From: Promethearchaeota archaeon
GTDB lineage: Archaea; Asgardarchaeota; Lokiarchaeia; Sigynarchaeales; SOKP01
Assembly: GCA_013375495.1 (NCBI GenBank)
Contig: JABXKC010000052.1
Span: 1-14,679, forward strand
Direction: 5' to 3'
DNA length: 14,679 nt
Within the stretch, counting starts at the first letter, position 1, and the number at the start of each line of letters is the position of its first letter. The notes beneath the pieces were generated by a model. The model had not been told where the DNA came from. It searched no databases and worked only from the letters and a program-made list of their open reading frames with translations. A program made the translations under genes and the position numbers. Shown here piece after piece: positions 1 through 6,816 of this stretch.

Positions 1-95
1 GTTACTGGATCTGGTAGTTTATTACCAACTACTTCGATCATGTCAAGGAACTTACTAAAAAGTCCTTTTTTCTTTGTAGATGTGTTTACACCCAT
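1..95 (-). CDS. AbgT-family transporter, N-terminal fragment
   Basis: This is the 5' end of a gene that runs off the left edge; about 31 codons are visible. After a short basic, Ser/Thr/Lys-rich start the protein reads FLDMIEVVGNKLPDPVT. That matches the N-terminal signature of the AbgT family (E. coli AbgT has WVERIGNKVPHP, and MtrF-type pumps have a similar motif). Known members are inner-membrane carriers that take up p-aminobenzoyl-glutamate or export antimetabolites such as sulfonamides. The transmembrane part is outside the window, so substrate and completeness cannot be judged. The ATG is supported by a strong Shine-Dalgarno (AAGGAGA on the minus strand, 104-110) eight bases upstream. 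The gene is divergent from pyrI. Family assignment is fairly secure; function within the family is open. Confidence 0.82.
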   Translation of the reverse strand, partial: MGVNTSTKKKGLFSKFLDMIEVVGNKLPDPV

Positions 96-127
96 TTCTT
101 CACTCTCCTTAAAATTTTTTGGCAACG

Positions 128-157
128 AATAAAATTTTTCAATAAAAAAATTTTATT
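128..157. promoter_or_regulatory. Perfect 12-bp inverted repeat in the divergent transporter/pyrI promoter
   Basis: The 71-bp gap between the divergent transporter and pyrI genes holds AATAAAATTTTT (128-139), a 6-base spacer and AAAAATTTTATT (146-157), an exact reverse complement. It is seen directly in the sequence. It could be an operator, or two mirror-image TATA-like boxes serving both genes. It ends only nine bases before the pyrI ATG. Because the sequence is pure A/T in an AT-rich genome, chance is a real alternative. Confidence 0.4.
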
Positions 158-166
158 AATAAGAAC

Positions 167-670
167 ATGAGCGAAGAAAAATTAAAAATAGATAAAATAA
201 AGAAAGGAACTGTTATTGACCATATAGATAGCGGATATGCTTTAACAATCCTTAATTTGACTGGACTTGGTGAATCTCCAAATCTTATGACAATTGGCGT
301 TAATGTTTCCTCAAAGAAATATAGTAAAAAAGACATAATAAAAATTGAGGGTGAGTTTCTTGACAAAATTCAAATGCAGCAGATTTCAATACTTTCCCCG
401 AACGCTCAGATCTCTTTGATAGAAGACTATAAAGTTATCGAAAAAAAAAAAGTAAAACTCCCCGATATTATTAAACAACTGATTTTGTGCCAAAATAAAA
501 CCTGTATTTCCAATTCAGAAGAACCAATCGACACTGAGTTCAATGTACTCGAAGAAAAGCCATTAAAAATTCAATGCGTATATTGTAATAGAATTTATAA
601 ATTGGATGAAATCGTATTTAGCTCTAAAGAGAAGATAGAGAAAAGAATTAAACAAACCATTCAATTGTAG
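167..670 (+). CDS. pyrI: Aspartate carbamoyltransferase regulatory chain PyrI
   Basis: This is the nucleotide-binding regulatory subunit that pairs with catalytic PyrB in aspartate transcarbamoylase, the first committed step of pyrimidine synthesis, and mediates feedback by nucleotides. The N-terminal allosteric domain carries family landmarks: KKGTVIDHIDSGYAL (residues 12-26), NVSSKKYSKKDIIKIE (46-61) and a SPNAQISLIEDYKV segment (77-90). The C-terminal zinc domain has all four ligand cysteines, C108 and C113 (LCQNKTCISN) and C137 and C140 (CVYC). The length of 167 aa is slightly above the usual ~150, with a lysine-rich tail. The start is the first ATG in frame. No pyrB lies next to it: the left neighbour is a divergent transporter and the right neighbour converges five bases after the stop, so it is probably monocistronic. 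Assignment is secure. Confidence 0.93.
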   Translation: MSEEKLKIDKIKKGTVIDHIDSGYALTILNLTGLGESPNLMTIGVNVSSKKYSKKDIIKIEGEFLDKIQMQQISILSPNAQISLIEDYKVIEKKKVKLPDIIKQLILCQNKTCISNSEEPIDTEFNVLEEKPLKIQCVYCNRIYKLDEIVFSSKEKIEKRIKQTIQL

Positions 671-674
671 TTCG

Positions 675-1115
675 TTAAATAAACGCTAAAAAGGTATGTG
701 TAATTATTGATACAATCATAAATAGAAGGAAAAATATACCTATCCCTGGCTTTATGATATTCTTCCAGTTCCATTCTTCTTTATCATATTTATATCTTAA
801 AACAAAAAAACTAACACCAAAAGGAGTAATAAACCAGAAACACAACATCCAAATAAATAACCAAAAACCAAAAACCATTTTGGTATTTGGGATACCAAAT
901 AGTAATCTTCCTAATAAACCACTTATCACTGCTGTAATCGCTCTTATCCAGTATAGTTTTGTTTCTTTTTCAAGTCGAATGTCGATCTTTTTAGTAGATT
1001 TTTTATCAATTTGAAAATCTTGATCGGGATGGAGTTTTTTCTTCTCTTTTATAAGTTTTTGCCGTTCTTTTTTAATATTAACCTTTTTCGGTCTCCGTTT
1101 ATCTTTTTTAACCAT
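675..1115 (-). CDS. Small three-helix membrane protein, possibly EMC6-like
   Basis: A 146-aa protein with a very basic, hydrophilic first ~50 residues (probably cytosolic) followed by three likely membrane spans at about 56-75, 79-105 and 124-145. A short charged loop (RYKYDKEEWNW, about 107-117) separates spans two and three. I do not firmly recognise it. The arrangement of an Arg-containing first helix with SGLLGRLLFG (65-74), a bulky aromatic second helix and a third helix after a short charged loop resembles EMC6-like/Rab5-interacting proteins, which are known in some archaea and are Oxa1-superfamily partners in eukaryotes. That is inference from pattern only. It converges on pyrI with a four-base gap and appears to be transcribed alone from the 1116-1266 region. 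Confidence 0.7.
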   Translation of the reverse strand: MVKKDKRRPKKVNIKKERQKLIKEKKKLHPDQDFQIDKKSTKKIDIRLEKETKLYWIRAITAVISGLLGRLLFGIPNTKMVFGFWLFIWMLCFWFITPFGVSFFVLRYKYDKEEWNWKNIIKPGIGIFFLLFMIVSIITHTFLAFI

Positions 1116-1266
1116 AGTTAGTATTATAAATAGTATTTTTTTTATTAAAATTTTGTAATTTAGACTTTCCCTTATTATTTAAATATCTCCTAAAAAAGGA
1201 AAAATAGAAAATTATAGATACATATCTAATAATAAAACTGGAATTCTATTGAATGGCTAAACTACA
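1116..1266. promoter_or_regulatory. Divergent promoter region of the membrane protein and rqcH
   Basis: This 151-bp A/T-rich gap separates two divergent starts. It contains TATA-like runs such as TTATTTAAATAT (about 1175-1186) and ATTATAAATAG (about 1126-1136). No strong Shine-Dalgarno precedes the rqcH ATG at 1267. An ATG at 1254 opens only a five-codon frame that ends in a TGA overlapping the rqcH ATG. No RNA gene is apparent. Confidence 0.3.
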
Positions 1267-3318
1267 ATGAAAAAAAAAATTAAATTTTCAAATTTTGATG
1301 TATTTGCTATTACAAAAGAATTAGATACAATTTTAGCTCAAGGAAAAATAACTAATGTCTATGATATTGATGGGGATTTGTTAATCCTAAAGATCAAAAC
1401 CAAATTAAATGAGAAAAAAATATTAATCGTTAAAAACGATTCACGTATCAATTTTACGAATTATAGTTATCCAATCCCGAAATACCCTAGCCAATATATA
1501 ATATCATTAAGAAAACTCCTGAAAAATAGAAAAATCCTATCAGTAAATCAGTACAACTTTGATAGAATTGTTCTAATCGAACTAAGTAATGCAGAGGGAA
1601 AACCTTGGAAATTCATTATTGAACTATTCAATAAGGGAAACTACATTGTATTGGATGAGAATAATATTGTAAAAGTCGCAAAAAGTTATAGTAAATATAA
1701 AGACAGGGACATCCTAGCAAATAGAGAGTACACCTTTCCTAAATCTCGGGGGAAAGACTTTCTGATTATTACACAAGAAGATTTTCACGAAATTATCAGT
1801 AATTTTGAAGGTGAATTAGTTAGAATATTAGCAAGAAATATTAATATCTCTGGAGAAATTTCTGAAGAGATATGTCTTAAAGCGGGAGTTGAAAAAAGTC
1901 GATTGGGTGGAGATTTAAATCAAAAAGAAACAGAATCATTGTTTAACGCCTTCAAAAAATTAAGAAATCAACTACTTTTTGGTAAAATGAATGCAAGTAT
2001 TGTATTTAATGAGAAAGGAGAAGAAATTTCAGTCGTACCGTTTGAATTAGAGCTTTTTAAGAACAATCAAAAAAGAAATTTCAACTCTTTTAATGAAGCT
2101 GTAGACGAATACTTCTCTAAAATAGATTCTACTAAAATAATTACTCCTCAAGACCATATTGTAAATCAAAAAATAAAATCTCAGGAAAAAATATTAGAGA
2201 ATCAACGAGAATATCTCGAAGACCTTAAAATAAGAAAAGATATGTATTACGAACAGGGAGCTTTTATTTATGCTAATTTTAATGCTTTTCAAAAACTATT
2301 TAATGTAATTTTGGACGCTAAAGAAAAAGGTCATAATTTAGTGGAAATAGATACTAAATTACAAATTGCAAAAAAAGAAAATTTTAAAGATTTGACATTT
2401 TTTGTTAGAATTATCCCCGCAACTCGCCAAGTTGTAGTTTTGATTAACAACAACGAAGTATATTTAGATTTAAATAAAACTGTTGGCGAAAATGCAAATA
2501 TAATTTACAATAAAGGTAAAAAAGCTGAGAAAAAACTAAAAGGAACCCTTCCGGCAATTGAAAAGACAGAAGAGAAGATTAAAAAATTAACGATTGAGAA
2601 AGAGTCAATTGACTTAGAAGTTGACTTTCTGGTAAAGAGACCAACAAAAAAGTGGTATGAAAAATTCAGATGGTTTAAATCTTCGGATGGATTTTTAGTA
2701 ATTGGCGGAAGAGATGCAAGCTCGAACGAAACAATATTTAAAAAATATATTACACCTAACGATTTAATCTTTCACGCAAACTTTCCCGGATCACCATTAG
2801 CAGTTATAAAAAATCCTGAAAATAAAGAAATCCCAAAAGATTCAATTAAAGAAACAGCTGACTTCGTAGCTAGTTATTCAATAGCTTGGAAAGAAAATTG
2901 GGGTGTTGTCGACATATTTTATGTTCAGCCTGATCAAGTCTCTAAAACACCACCTACTGGTGAATTTTTACCAAAAGGAAGCTTTATGATTACAGGGAAA
3001 AAGAATCTTATTAAAGATGCAAAAACAGAACTGGCTCTTACCTTGAAGTTCTTAGAAACCAGAAATGAATCTAAATCTCAATTATTCTATCCACAAATTT
3101 TATGCGGACCAACTAATGCGTTTAAAAATAAGACAAATTTAGTAATAATAAATCCTTCCAAATCTGGAGATACAAAAGGAAAATTAGCAAAAGAAATTAA
3201 ATCAATTTTTCTGAAAGGTTTAGAAACTGAAAAAAAGAAGTGGGCGAAAATCTTACCCTTAGATGATATTATACTTGTGCTCCCTACTGGAACATCTAAA
3301 ATTAAGAAATTTGATTGA
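1267..3318 (+). CDS. rqcH: Rqc2/NEMF/RqcH-type ribosome quality-control protein (NFACT)
   Basis: A 683-aa member of the NEMF/Rqc2/RqcH/FbpA family, which binds stalled large ribosomal subunits with peptidyl-tRNA and, in bacteria and yeast, recruits tRNA to add C-terminal tails. The NFACT-N domain fills roughly residues 1-200 (KFSNFDVFAITKEL at the start). It keeps the Asp-Arg pair (D99-R100 in NQYNFDRIVLIEL) equivalent to the D97/R98 needed for tailing by B. subtilis RqcH. A helix-hairpin-helix-like part follows, then charged coiled-coil segments near 300-340 and 425-460. The NFACT-R RNA-binding domain runs from about W463 to 575, with GGRDASSNE and the ITPNDLIFHA motif. The C-terminal ~100 residues resemble the NFACT-C extension of archaeal/eukaryotic members. 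It seems to be a single-gene unit, and its last 17 bases overlap the convergent downstream gene. Family call is very secure; tailing activity is inferred. Confidence 0.93.
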   Translation: MKKKIKFSNFDVFAITKELDTILAQGKITNVYDIDGDLLILKIKTKLNEKKILIVKNDSRINFTNYSYPIPKYPSQYIISLRKLLKNRKILSVNQYNFDRIVLIELSNAEGKPWKFIIELFNKGNYIVLDENNIVKVAKSYSKYKDRDILANREYTFPKSRGKDFLIITQEDFHEIISNFEGELVRILARNINISGEISEEICLKAGVEKSRLGGDLNQKETESLFNAFKKLRNQLLFGKMNASIVFNEKGEEISVVPFELELFKNNQKRNFNSFNEAVDEYFSKIDSTKIITPQDHIVNQKIKSQEKILENQREYLEDLKIRKDMYYEQGAFIYANFNAFQKLFNVILDAKEKGHNLVEIDTKLQIAKKENFKDLTFFVRIIPATRQVVVLINNNEVYLDLNKTVGENANIIYNKGKKAEKKLKGTLPAIEKTEEKIKKLTIEKESIDLEVDFLVKRPTKKWYEKFRWFKSSDGFLVIGGRDASSNETIFKKYITPNDLIFHANFPGSPLAVIKNPENKEIPKDSIKETADFVASYSIAWKENWGVVDIFYVQPDQVSKTPPTGEFLPKGSFMITGKKNLIKDAKTELALTLKFLETRNESKSQLFYPQILCGPTNAFKNKTNLVIINPSKSGDTKGKLAKEIKSIFLKGLETEKKKWAKILPLDDIILVLPTGTSKIKKFD

Positions 3319-4060
3319 TTGTTGTTAACCAGTGTTTTATCAATGTTATATTTTTATAATTATCGAATAAAATACCATCAATTCCCATTTCGATTAAACC
3401 TTTTATAACTTCAAATGGATTCTCATATCTAATAAAATCCCAGCTTAATACTAATATTTCGTTTTTATGGCAGATTTCTATAAATTTTTGTGTGATCATT
3501 TTTGAATGTAAACTAATAAGATCTGGTATAAAACGTAAACTTCTATCCTTACCTTGCTTCATAAAATCCTTAAAATTCAAATCTTTTCCTTTAGTAATAT
3601 TGTAGCATACACTGATTTCACGATAACTTTGTTTAATGATTTCCAAGTTATACAATTTGCGTCCACTAATGACACAATCTTTTAATAAGTTGTGGTTATT
3701 TATTGTTTTTATCACCCATTCTCCGATATTTTCGCTTTTTAGTTCAATAAAAAATTTAATTCTACTCCTAAACATTTTTAATACTTCATTCAAGGTAGGA
3801 ATGTGCGAATTGGTTAATTTAAAGCGTATACGAGCAATTTCGGGATATGTAAAATTTTCTAATAATCCCTTTGAATTAGTAATCCGATCAACTTTAGAAT
3901 CATGGAAAATAACTAATTCGTTATCTATAGTTTTTCTAACATCAAATTCAATGTAATTAGCTCCAGATTTTAAAGCAATTTCAAAGGACTCTAATGTATT
4001 TTCATCAAAATCTATTCTTGTTCCTCTATGACCAATAAAAAAAGAAATATTCTTCAACAT
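3302..4060 (-). CDS. Glycerophosphodiester phosphodiesterase (GDPD family)
   Basis: A 252-aa GDPD-family TIM-barrel enzyme. Known members hydrolyse glycerophosphodiesters to glycerol phosphate plus an alcohol, using divalent metal. The family's residues are in place: GHRG with H11 and R12, DENTLESF with E20, EFDV with E38 and D40, FHD with H53, and IELK (E106, K108). Length matches the compact cytosolic (UgpQ-like) type, and no signal peptide is visible. It is the last gene of a probable minus-strand unit: 31 bases separate it from the upstream membrane-protein gene. That position suggests turnover of lipid head groups or glycerophosphate polymers linked to the cell surface, but the substrate in an organism expected to have archaeal ether lipids is unknown. 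Its 3' end overlaps the convergent rqcH by 17 bases. Confidence 0.9.
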   Translation of the reverse strand: MLKNISFFIGHRGTRIDFDENTLESFEIALKSGANYIEFDVRKTIDNELVIFHDSKVDRITNSKGLLENFTYPEIARIRFKLTNSHIPTLNEVLKMFRSRIKFFIELKSENIGEWVIKTINNHNLLKDCVISGRKLYNLEIIKQSYREISVCYNITKGKDLNFKDFMKQGKDRSLRFIPDLISLHSKMITQKFIEICHKNEILVLSWDFIRYENPFEVIKGLIEMGIDGILFDNYKNITLIKHWLTTINQIS

Positions 4061-4091
4061 TGAAACTGGAATATAAAATGGTTAATATTAT

Positions 4092-4508
4092 TTAGCTTTC
4101 TTGTGCTACATACAAGTAAACTACTATTACTAATAAACCTATAAGAGTAAAAGAGAAAACTGTTGAGTCCCTAAATGATTGTATTAATGAAAGGAAAAAA
4201 ATGAGTAGTATCATCTTAAAATCTATTGGTTTACCCGTCAACTCTTTATAATTTCCGATACTAATCATCATAAAGAAGTAGAAAAATAAAATTGTGAGTA
4301 CTTTGAGAAGGATATCTATACTTACCCAGAGTAATTCATCACTTGTAAATATAATAACAAATTCTCCATTTAACATAATTGATAATACCAAAAACACACC
4401 TCCAAGTATGCCTGAAAGTATAACTGAACGGTAAGCAGCTTTCTCTATAAATTTCGGCTTTCTTTTAACCGATTCCGATTTAGCAGTATCTTTTCTTATT
4501 TTTGACAT
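4092..4508 (-). CDS. Multi-helix membrane protein of unknown function
   Basis: A 138-aa protein I do not recognise. The first ~25 residues are polar and basic. Hydrophobic segments then lie at about 28-46, 50-60, 66-85 and 98-135, consistent with four membrane spans. No catalytic motif or cysteine pair is visible. The gene starts one base after the stop of the upstream CBM9-like surface-protein gene and is followed 31 bases later by the phosphodiesterase gene, so the three are probably co-transcribed. The tight coupling with the anchored surface protein suggests they work together in the membrane, but this is inference from position alone. Confidence 0.7.
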   Translation of the reverse strand: MSKIRKDTAKSESVKRKPKFIEKAAYRSVILSGILGGVFLVLSIMLNGEFVIIFTSDELLWVSIDILLKVLTILFFYFFMMISIGNYKELTGKPIDFKMILLIFFLSLIQSFRDSTVFSFTLIGLLVIVVYLYVAQES

Positions 4509-4509
4509 T

Positions 4510-5346
4510 TTAACTCCTTATTCTTTCAATTTCTTTCTTAAGTTGAGTAATTCGATAAATATAAAATACATAAAGAGCCCCTATTGTGGTAAAAACGATA
4601 ATTGTTGAGATCAACATTATTAGTTCACCAAAAGGTATATATGGAGCCCCAGGTGGAAATTCTAAGTGTATTGACATAATATTTGAAATAATAATACCAT
4701 CAGGATAAGCTGCTTCTTTGCCGTATACGATTTTAAAATCAAATGTAAGATCATGTTCTAAATCTACATCCTCAATCCCAACTTCGAATTTTTCAACGGG
4801 TATTGAAAATTCATAGATAATTTCATTACCATCTAAATTAGCAGTGCCCTCCCCGTCAGAGATAGTGTCTTCATAGTATACCGTATCATTAATATAATAA
4901 TCTAAATAGTCCAAAGTATTTTCACTAATATTTGAAAATTGAACAATTTTAGCGTCAGTGAAATTTAAACTTTCATCCCAATCTGCTATTAATATTCCTA
5001 TAAATTCGCTATCATGTTCGCTTGAACTATGATCCTCTAAATCGAATCGGATCATAAAATTCAAACTATAAATATCCGGACTTGGCTCTGCTTGTAAAAC
5101 CCACAAATCAATATTTAATCCCGCGGTTTCATTTTCTGGATCTCGAAATAAACTAATATTTACTTGCTCCGCAGAGTTCCATTCGTTCGTTGTTACATCT
5201 ATAACACCATCTATAACAGGTGCGGTTCCAAATCCCACTTCTTCTTCGATCGGGATTCCATTACTATTTCTTATTAAACATACTGAACTAAGGAGTACTT
5301 GAGTAATGAATATAAGAGTTACGATTCTTATTATGATTTTTTTCAC
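4510..5346 (-). CDS. Membrane-anchored surface protein with a CBM9/DOMON-like domain
   Basis: A 278-aa exported protein. It begins with a signal peptide or signal anchor (two Lys then a hydrophobic run, residues 1-25). The extracellular part opens with APVIDGVIDVTTNEWNSAE (42-60), the characteristic start of CBM9-like/DOMON-type beta-sandwich domains (pattern: I-D-G-x-hydrophobic-D, then E-W). It later has IYEFSIPVEKFEVG, matching the conserved final strand of such domains. The body is rich in Asp/Glu and Asn-x-Ser/Thr. A membrane helix at about 242-264 is followed by a short basic, possibly coiled-coil tail (QLKKEIERIRS) that would be cytosolic. No catalytic residues are seen; ligand binding, perhaps sugar or heme, is inferred from the fold only. 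It leads a probable three-gene unit with a 4-TM protein and a phosphodiesterase. Confidence 0.75.
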   Translation of the reverse strand: MKKIIIRIVTLIFITQVLLSSVCLIRNSNGIPIEEEVGFGTAPVIDGVIDVTTNEWNSAEQVNISLFRDPENETAGLNIDLWVLQAEPSPDIYSLNFMIRFDLEDHSSSEHDSEFIGILIADWDESLNFTDAKIVQFSNISENTLDYLDYYINDTVYYEDTISDGEGTANLDGNEIIYEFSIPVEKFEVGIEDVDLEHDLTFDFKIVYGKEAAYPDGIIISNIMSIHLEFPPGAPYIPFGELIMLISTIIVFTTIGALYVFYIYRITQLKKEIERIRS

Positions 5347-5407
5347 AGTTCTTTAGCCACTTTTTTTCAATTAAGCATTTGTTCAATTTTGCATTTAAAT
5401 TAAGAAA

Positions 5408-5416
5408 CTTTATAAA
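5408..5416 (-). promoter_or_regulatory. TATA-box candidate for the surface-protein operon
   Basis: On the minus strand this reads TTTATAAAG, a good archaeal TATA box, 62-70 bases before the ATG at 5346. It predicts a leader of about 35-40 nt. It lies in the 204-bp gap 5347-5550, which otherwise holds only A/T-rich sequence and T-runs. Confidence 0.45.
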
Positions 5417-5506
5417 ATTGATAATTAAAATTGAATTTAATATTTTTTCTTTGTCTTATCATTTTTTTAGGATTTCAAATCAAATATCTATATTTCTTTT
5501 TTTCTT

Positions 5507-5513
5507 AAAAAAA
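5507..5513 (-). terminator. Oligo-T terminator candidate for the RNase P cluster
   Basis: On the minus strand a run of seven T follows TCC about 38 bases after the stop of the last gene of the cluster (5551). U-rich tracts without a hairpin are typical archaeal termination signals. Weak evidence in such an AT-rich region. Confidence 0.3.
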
Positions 5514-5550
5514 GGAACTCAAATCTATCATTTCGAGATTTAATTACGAA

Positions 5551-6000
5551 TTACGAGAGATAATTAGGAAGTAGGACACTACAATTAAACTTATTTAAAT
5601 AAGCTACTATATAATTTATCAATCGTTTTATATCTCGTTTAGCTTCAAGCATATTACTATTATTATATTCTGCAAATGATTTTGGCCCTATTGCGATTAA
5701 TAAGCCTGAAAGATCCCTTTCTCTTTTTATGAGAACCCAAAATGGATTTTTTTTTTCATTATCTTTGATTAAAAGTAGCATCCAAGAGTTCCCCGTCCAT
5801 TCCTTTGCATCGGGTCCAATTACTCTCTCTATTGCATGTCCCGTAGTGTATTTTTTTGTCATTTTGATGGCTTTAACCAATCGTATAAAGTAAGTTCTTT
5901 TTAACGTTAAATATCCATTAAAATACGCTTTGGCATCGTACATTTCTAATTCATTGATTGTTCCATCAGAGAATTTTAAATTAATTTTCCATATTTCCAT
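5551..6000 (-). CDS. Unrecognised protein, last gene of the RNase P cluster
   Basis: A 149-aa protein I do not recognise. It looks like a soluble alpha/beta domain: an N-terminal beta-rich part (MEIWKINLKFSDGTINELEM), a basic middle (LVKAIKMTKKYTTGHAIERV), then GNSWMLLLIKDNEKKNPFWV and a C-terminal helix (MLEAKRDIKRLINYIVAYL). No cysteine cluster, nucleotide-binding loop or membrane span is visible. Its ATG lies within the last 20 bases of the preceding gene, so the two are almost certainly co-transcribed and translationally coupled. Lying at the end of the rnp3-rnp2 unit suggests a role connected with RNA or translation, but nothing in the sequence itself shows this. Confidence 0.68.
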   Translation of the reverse strand: MEIWKINLKFSDGTINELEMYDAKAYFNGYLTLKRTYFIRLVKAIKMTKKYTTGHAIERVIGPDAKEWTGNSWMLLLIKDNEKKNPFWVLIKRERDLSGLLIAIGPKSFAEYNNSNMLEAKRDIKRLINYIVAYLNKFNCSVLLPNYLS

Positions 6001-6442
6001 TAAGGTTCACTTTACTTTTAGATAAACTTATTTTTTCTATTTTTATATCTTTGAATTTACTTTTATTCTTATCCAGAAGTATTTTTAAATCTTTATATTT
6101 TTCGTCATCTAAAGACAGATCAAGATAACATTCAAAATATATCTTTCCGTTTATTAAAACTAATCCTGAAGAATGAATAATATTATATTTTTGGAGCTTT
6201 CTGGAAAAAATCTCAAAATGTTCATCGATTTGAGCTAAGTCTATAAGTATTATTTTAAGTACATTTTCTCGATTTATAGGATATACAGTAAATTTTGCAA
6301 ATCTGGTAGTTTCCGATTTGATTATTAACAAATTTTTATATTTTTCAATTTCTTTGATGTGCGATAACGATGTGGTAATATCAAGATCGGAAGATTTACC
6401 TATTTTTTTAATTTGAGAAAATGTTAGGTTAGGATTCTTCAT
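5981..6442 (-). CDS. Unrecognised protein with a possible HTH plus ACT-like fold, after rnp2
   Basis: A 153-aa protein without a secure family. The first ~50 residues (FSQIKKIGKSSDLDITTSLS, then a helix) could be a small helical or HTH-like segment. From about residue 50 the pattern is strand-helix-strand-strand-helix-strand: AKFTVYPI, NVLKIILIDLAQIDEHF, a SGLVLINGKIYFECYLDLS beta hairpin, then YKDLKILLDK and a final strand. This suggests an ACT/ferredoxin-like ligand-binding domain; that is inference from secondary-structure pattern. It occupies the slot after rnp2 where many archaea have the proteasome alpha gene. A TATA-like box 19-28 bases before the ATG suggests an internal promoter as well as read-through from rnp3-rnp2. 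It overlaps the next gene by 20 bases. Confidence 0.65.
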   Translation of the reverse strand: MKNPNLTFSQIKKIGKSSDLDITTSLSHIKEIEKYKNLLIIKSETTRFAKFTVYPINRENVLKIILIDLAQIDEHFEIFSRKLQKYNIIHSSGLVLINGKIYFECYLDLSLDDEKYKDLKILLDKNKSKFKDIKIEKISLSKSKVNLNGNMEN

Positions 6443-6460
6443 TAGTTCTTCTTTAAATTA

Positions 6461-6470
6461 TATATAAATA
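6461..6470 (-). promoter_or_regulatory. Internal TATA-like box inside the RNase P cluster
   Basis: On the minus strand TATTTATATA is centred about 23-25 bases before the ATG at 6442. This is where a TATA box would sit for a leaderless or very short-leader transcript. It lies in the 32-bp gap after rnp2, so the two unknown genes may also be transcribed independently of rnp3-rnp2. Confidence 0.4.
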
Positions 6471-6474
6471 TGAC

Positions 6475-6816
6475 TTATTCTTTAATTAACATCAATTCCT
6501 TTATTGCTTTAATGCTGCGAATGGTTCCGGAAGTTTTAATCGGTGAAAAAACAACTCTATTTCCAGAGATTTCAGTAATTAGAGTTAGTGCAGTCATTAC
6601 TATTTCTTTTGTCTGATGAGAACACCGAACAATACCAAAACTGTCTTCAAAATTAATATCGAGCAACCATAATCCTACTTTACTTGCCTCTTTTAACCCA
6701 AAATATTTCCAAATCGATGTCCACACTGAATTTACAATCTCTCTCTGGTCCAAAACGAAGTCGCCTTCTTTTATTACTTTGAATAGTATGTACCTATGTC
6801 TCTCTTTTTTGACTAT
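6475..6816 (-). CDS. rnp2: RNase P protein component 2 (Pop5), with apparent ATA start
   Basis: Pop5/Rnp2 is the RNase P protein that pairs with Rpp30 and supports catalysis by the RNA subunit in 5' maturation of tRNAs. The core is clear: VNSVWTSIWKYFG, SKVGLWLLDINF, GIVRCSHQTKEIV and the closing SGTIRSIK motif. The first ordinary start codon in frame is a TTG at 6753, which would give 92 aa. The in-frame codons upstream encode KKERHRYILFKVIKEGDF, which matches the conserved first strand of Pop5 (R-Y-I/L-x-F). No ATG, GTG or TTG precedes that segment before the upstream TGA. An ATA at 6814-6816 overlaps the TAA of rnp3 by one base, in the usual TAATG geometry. It sits six bases after a good Shine-Dalgarno (AGAGGTGA, 6823-6830), giving 113 aa, a normal family length. 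Either ATA initiates, or the base is a sequencing or assembly error for ATG. Confidence 0.85.
   Translation of the reverse strand: MVKKERHRYILFKVIKEGDFVLDQREIVNSVWTSIWKYFGLKEASKVGLWLLDINFEDSFGIVRCSHQTKEIVMTALTLITEISGNRVVFSPIKTSGTIRSIKAIKELMLIKE

Noticed and set aside
754..1014. 86-codon plus-strand frame
   Set aside because: Opposite-strand shadow of the three-helix membrane protein; composition is a mirror of that gene and there is no start signal.
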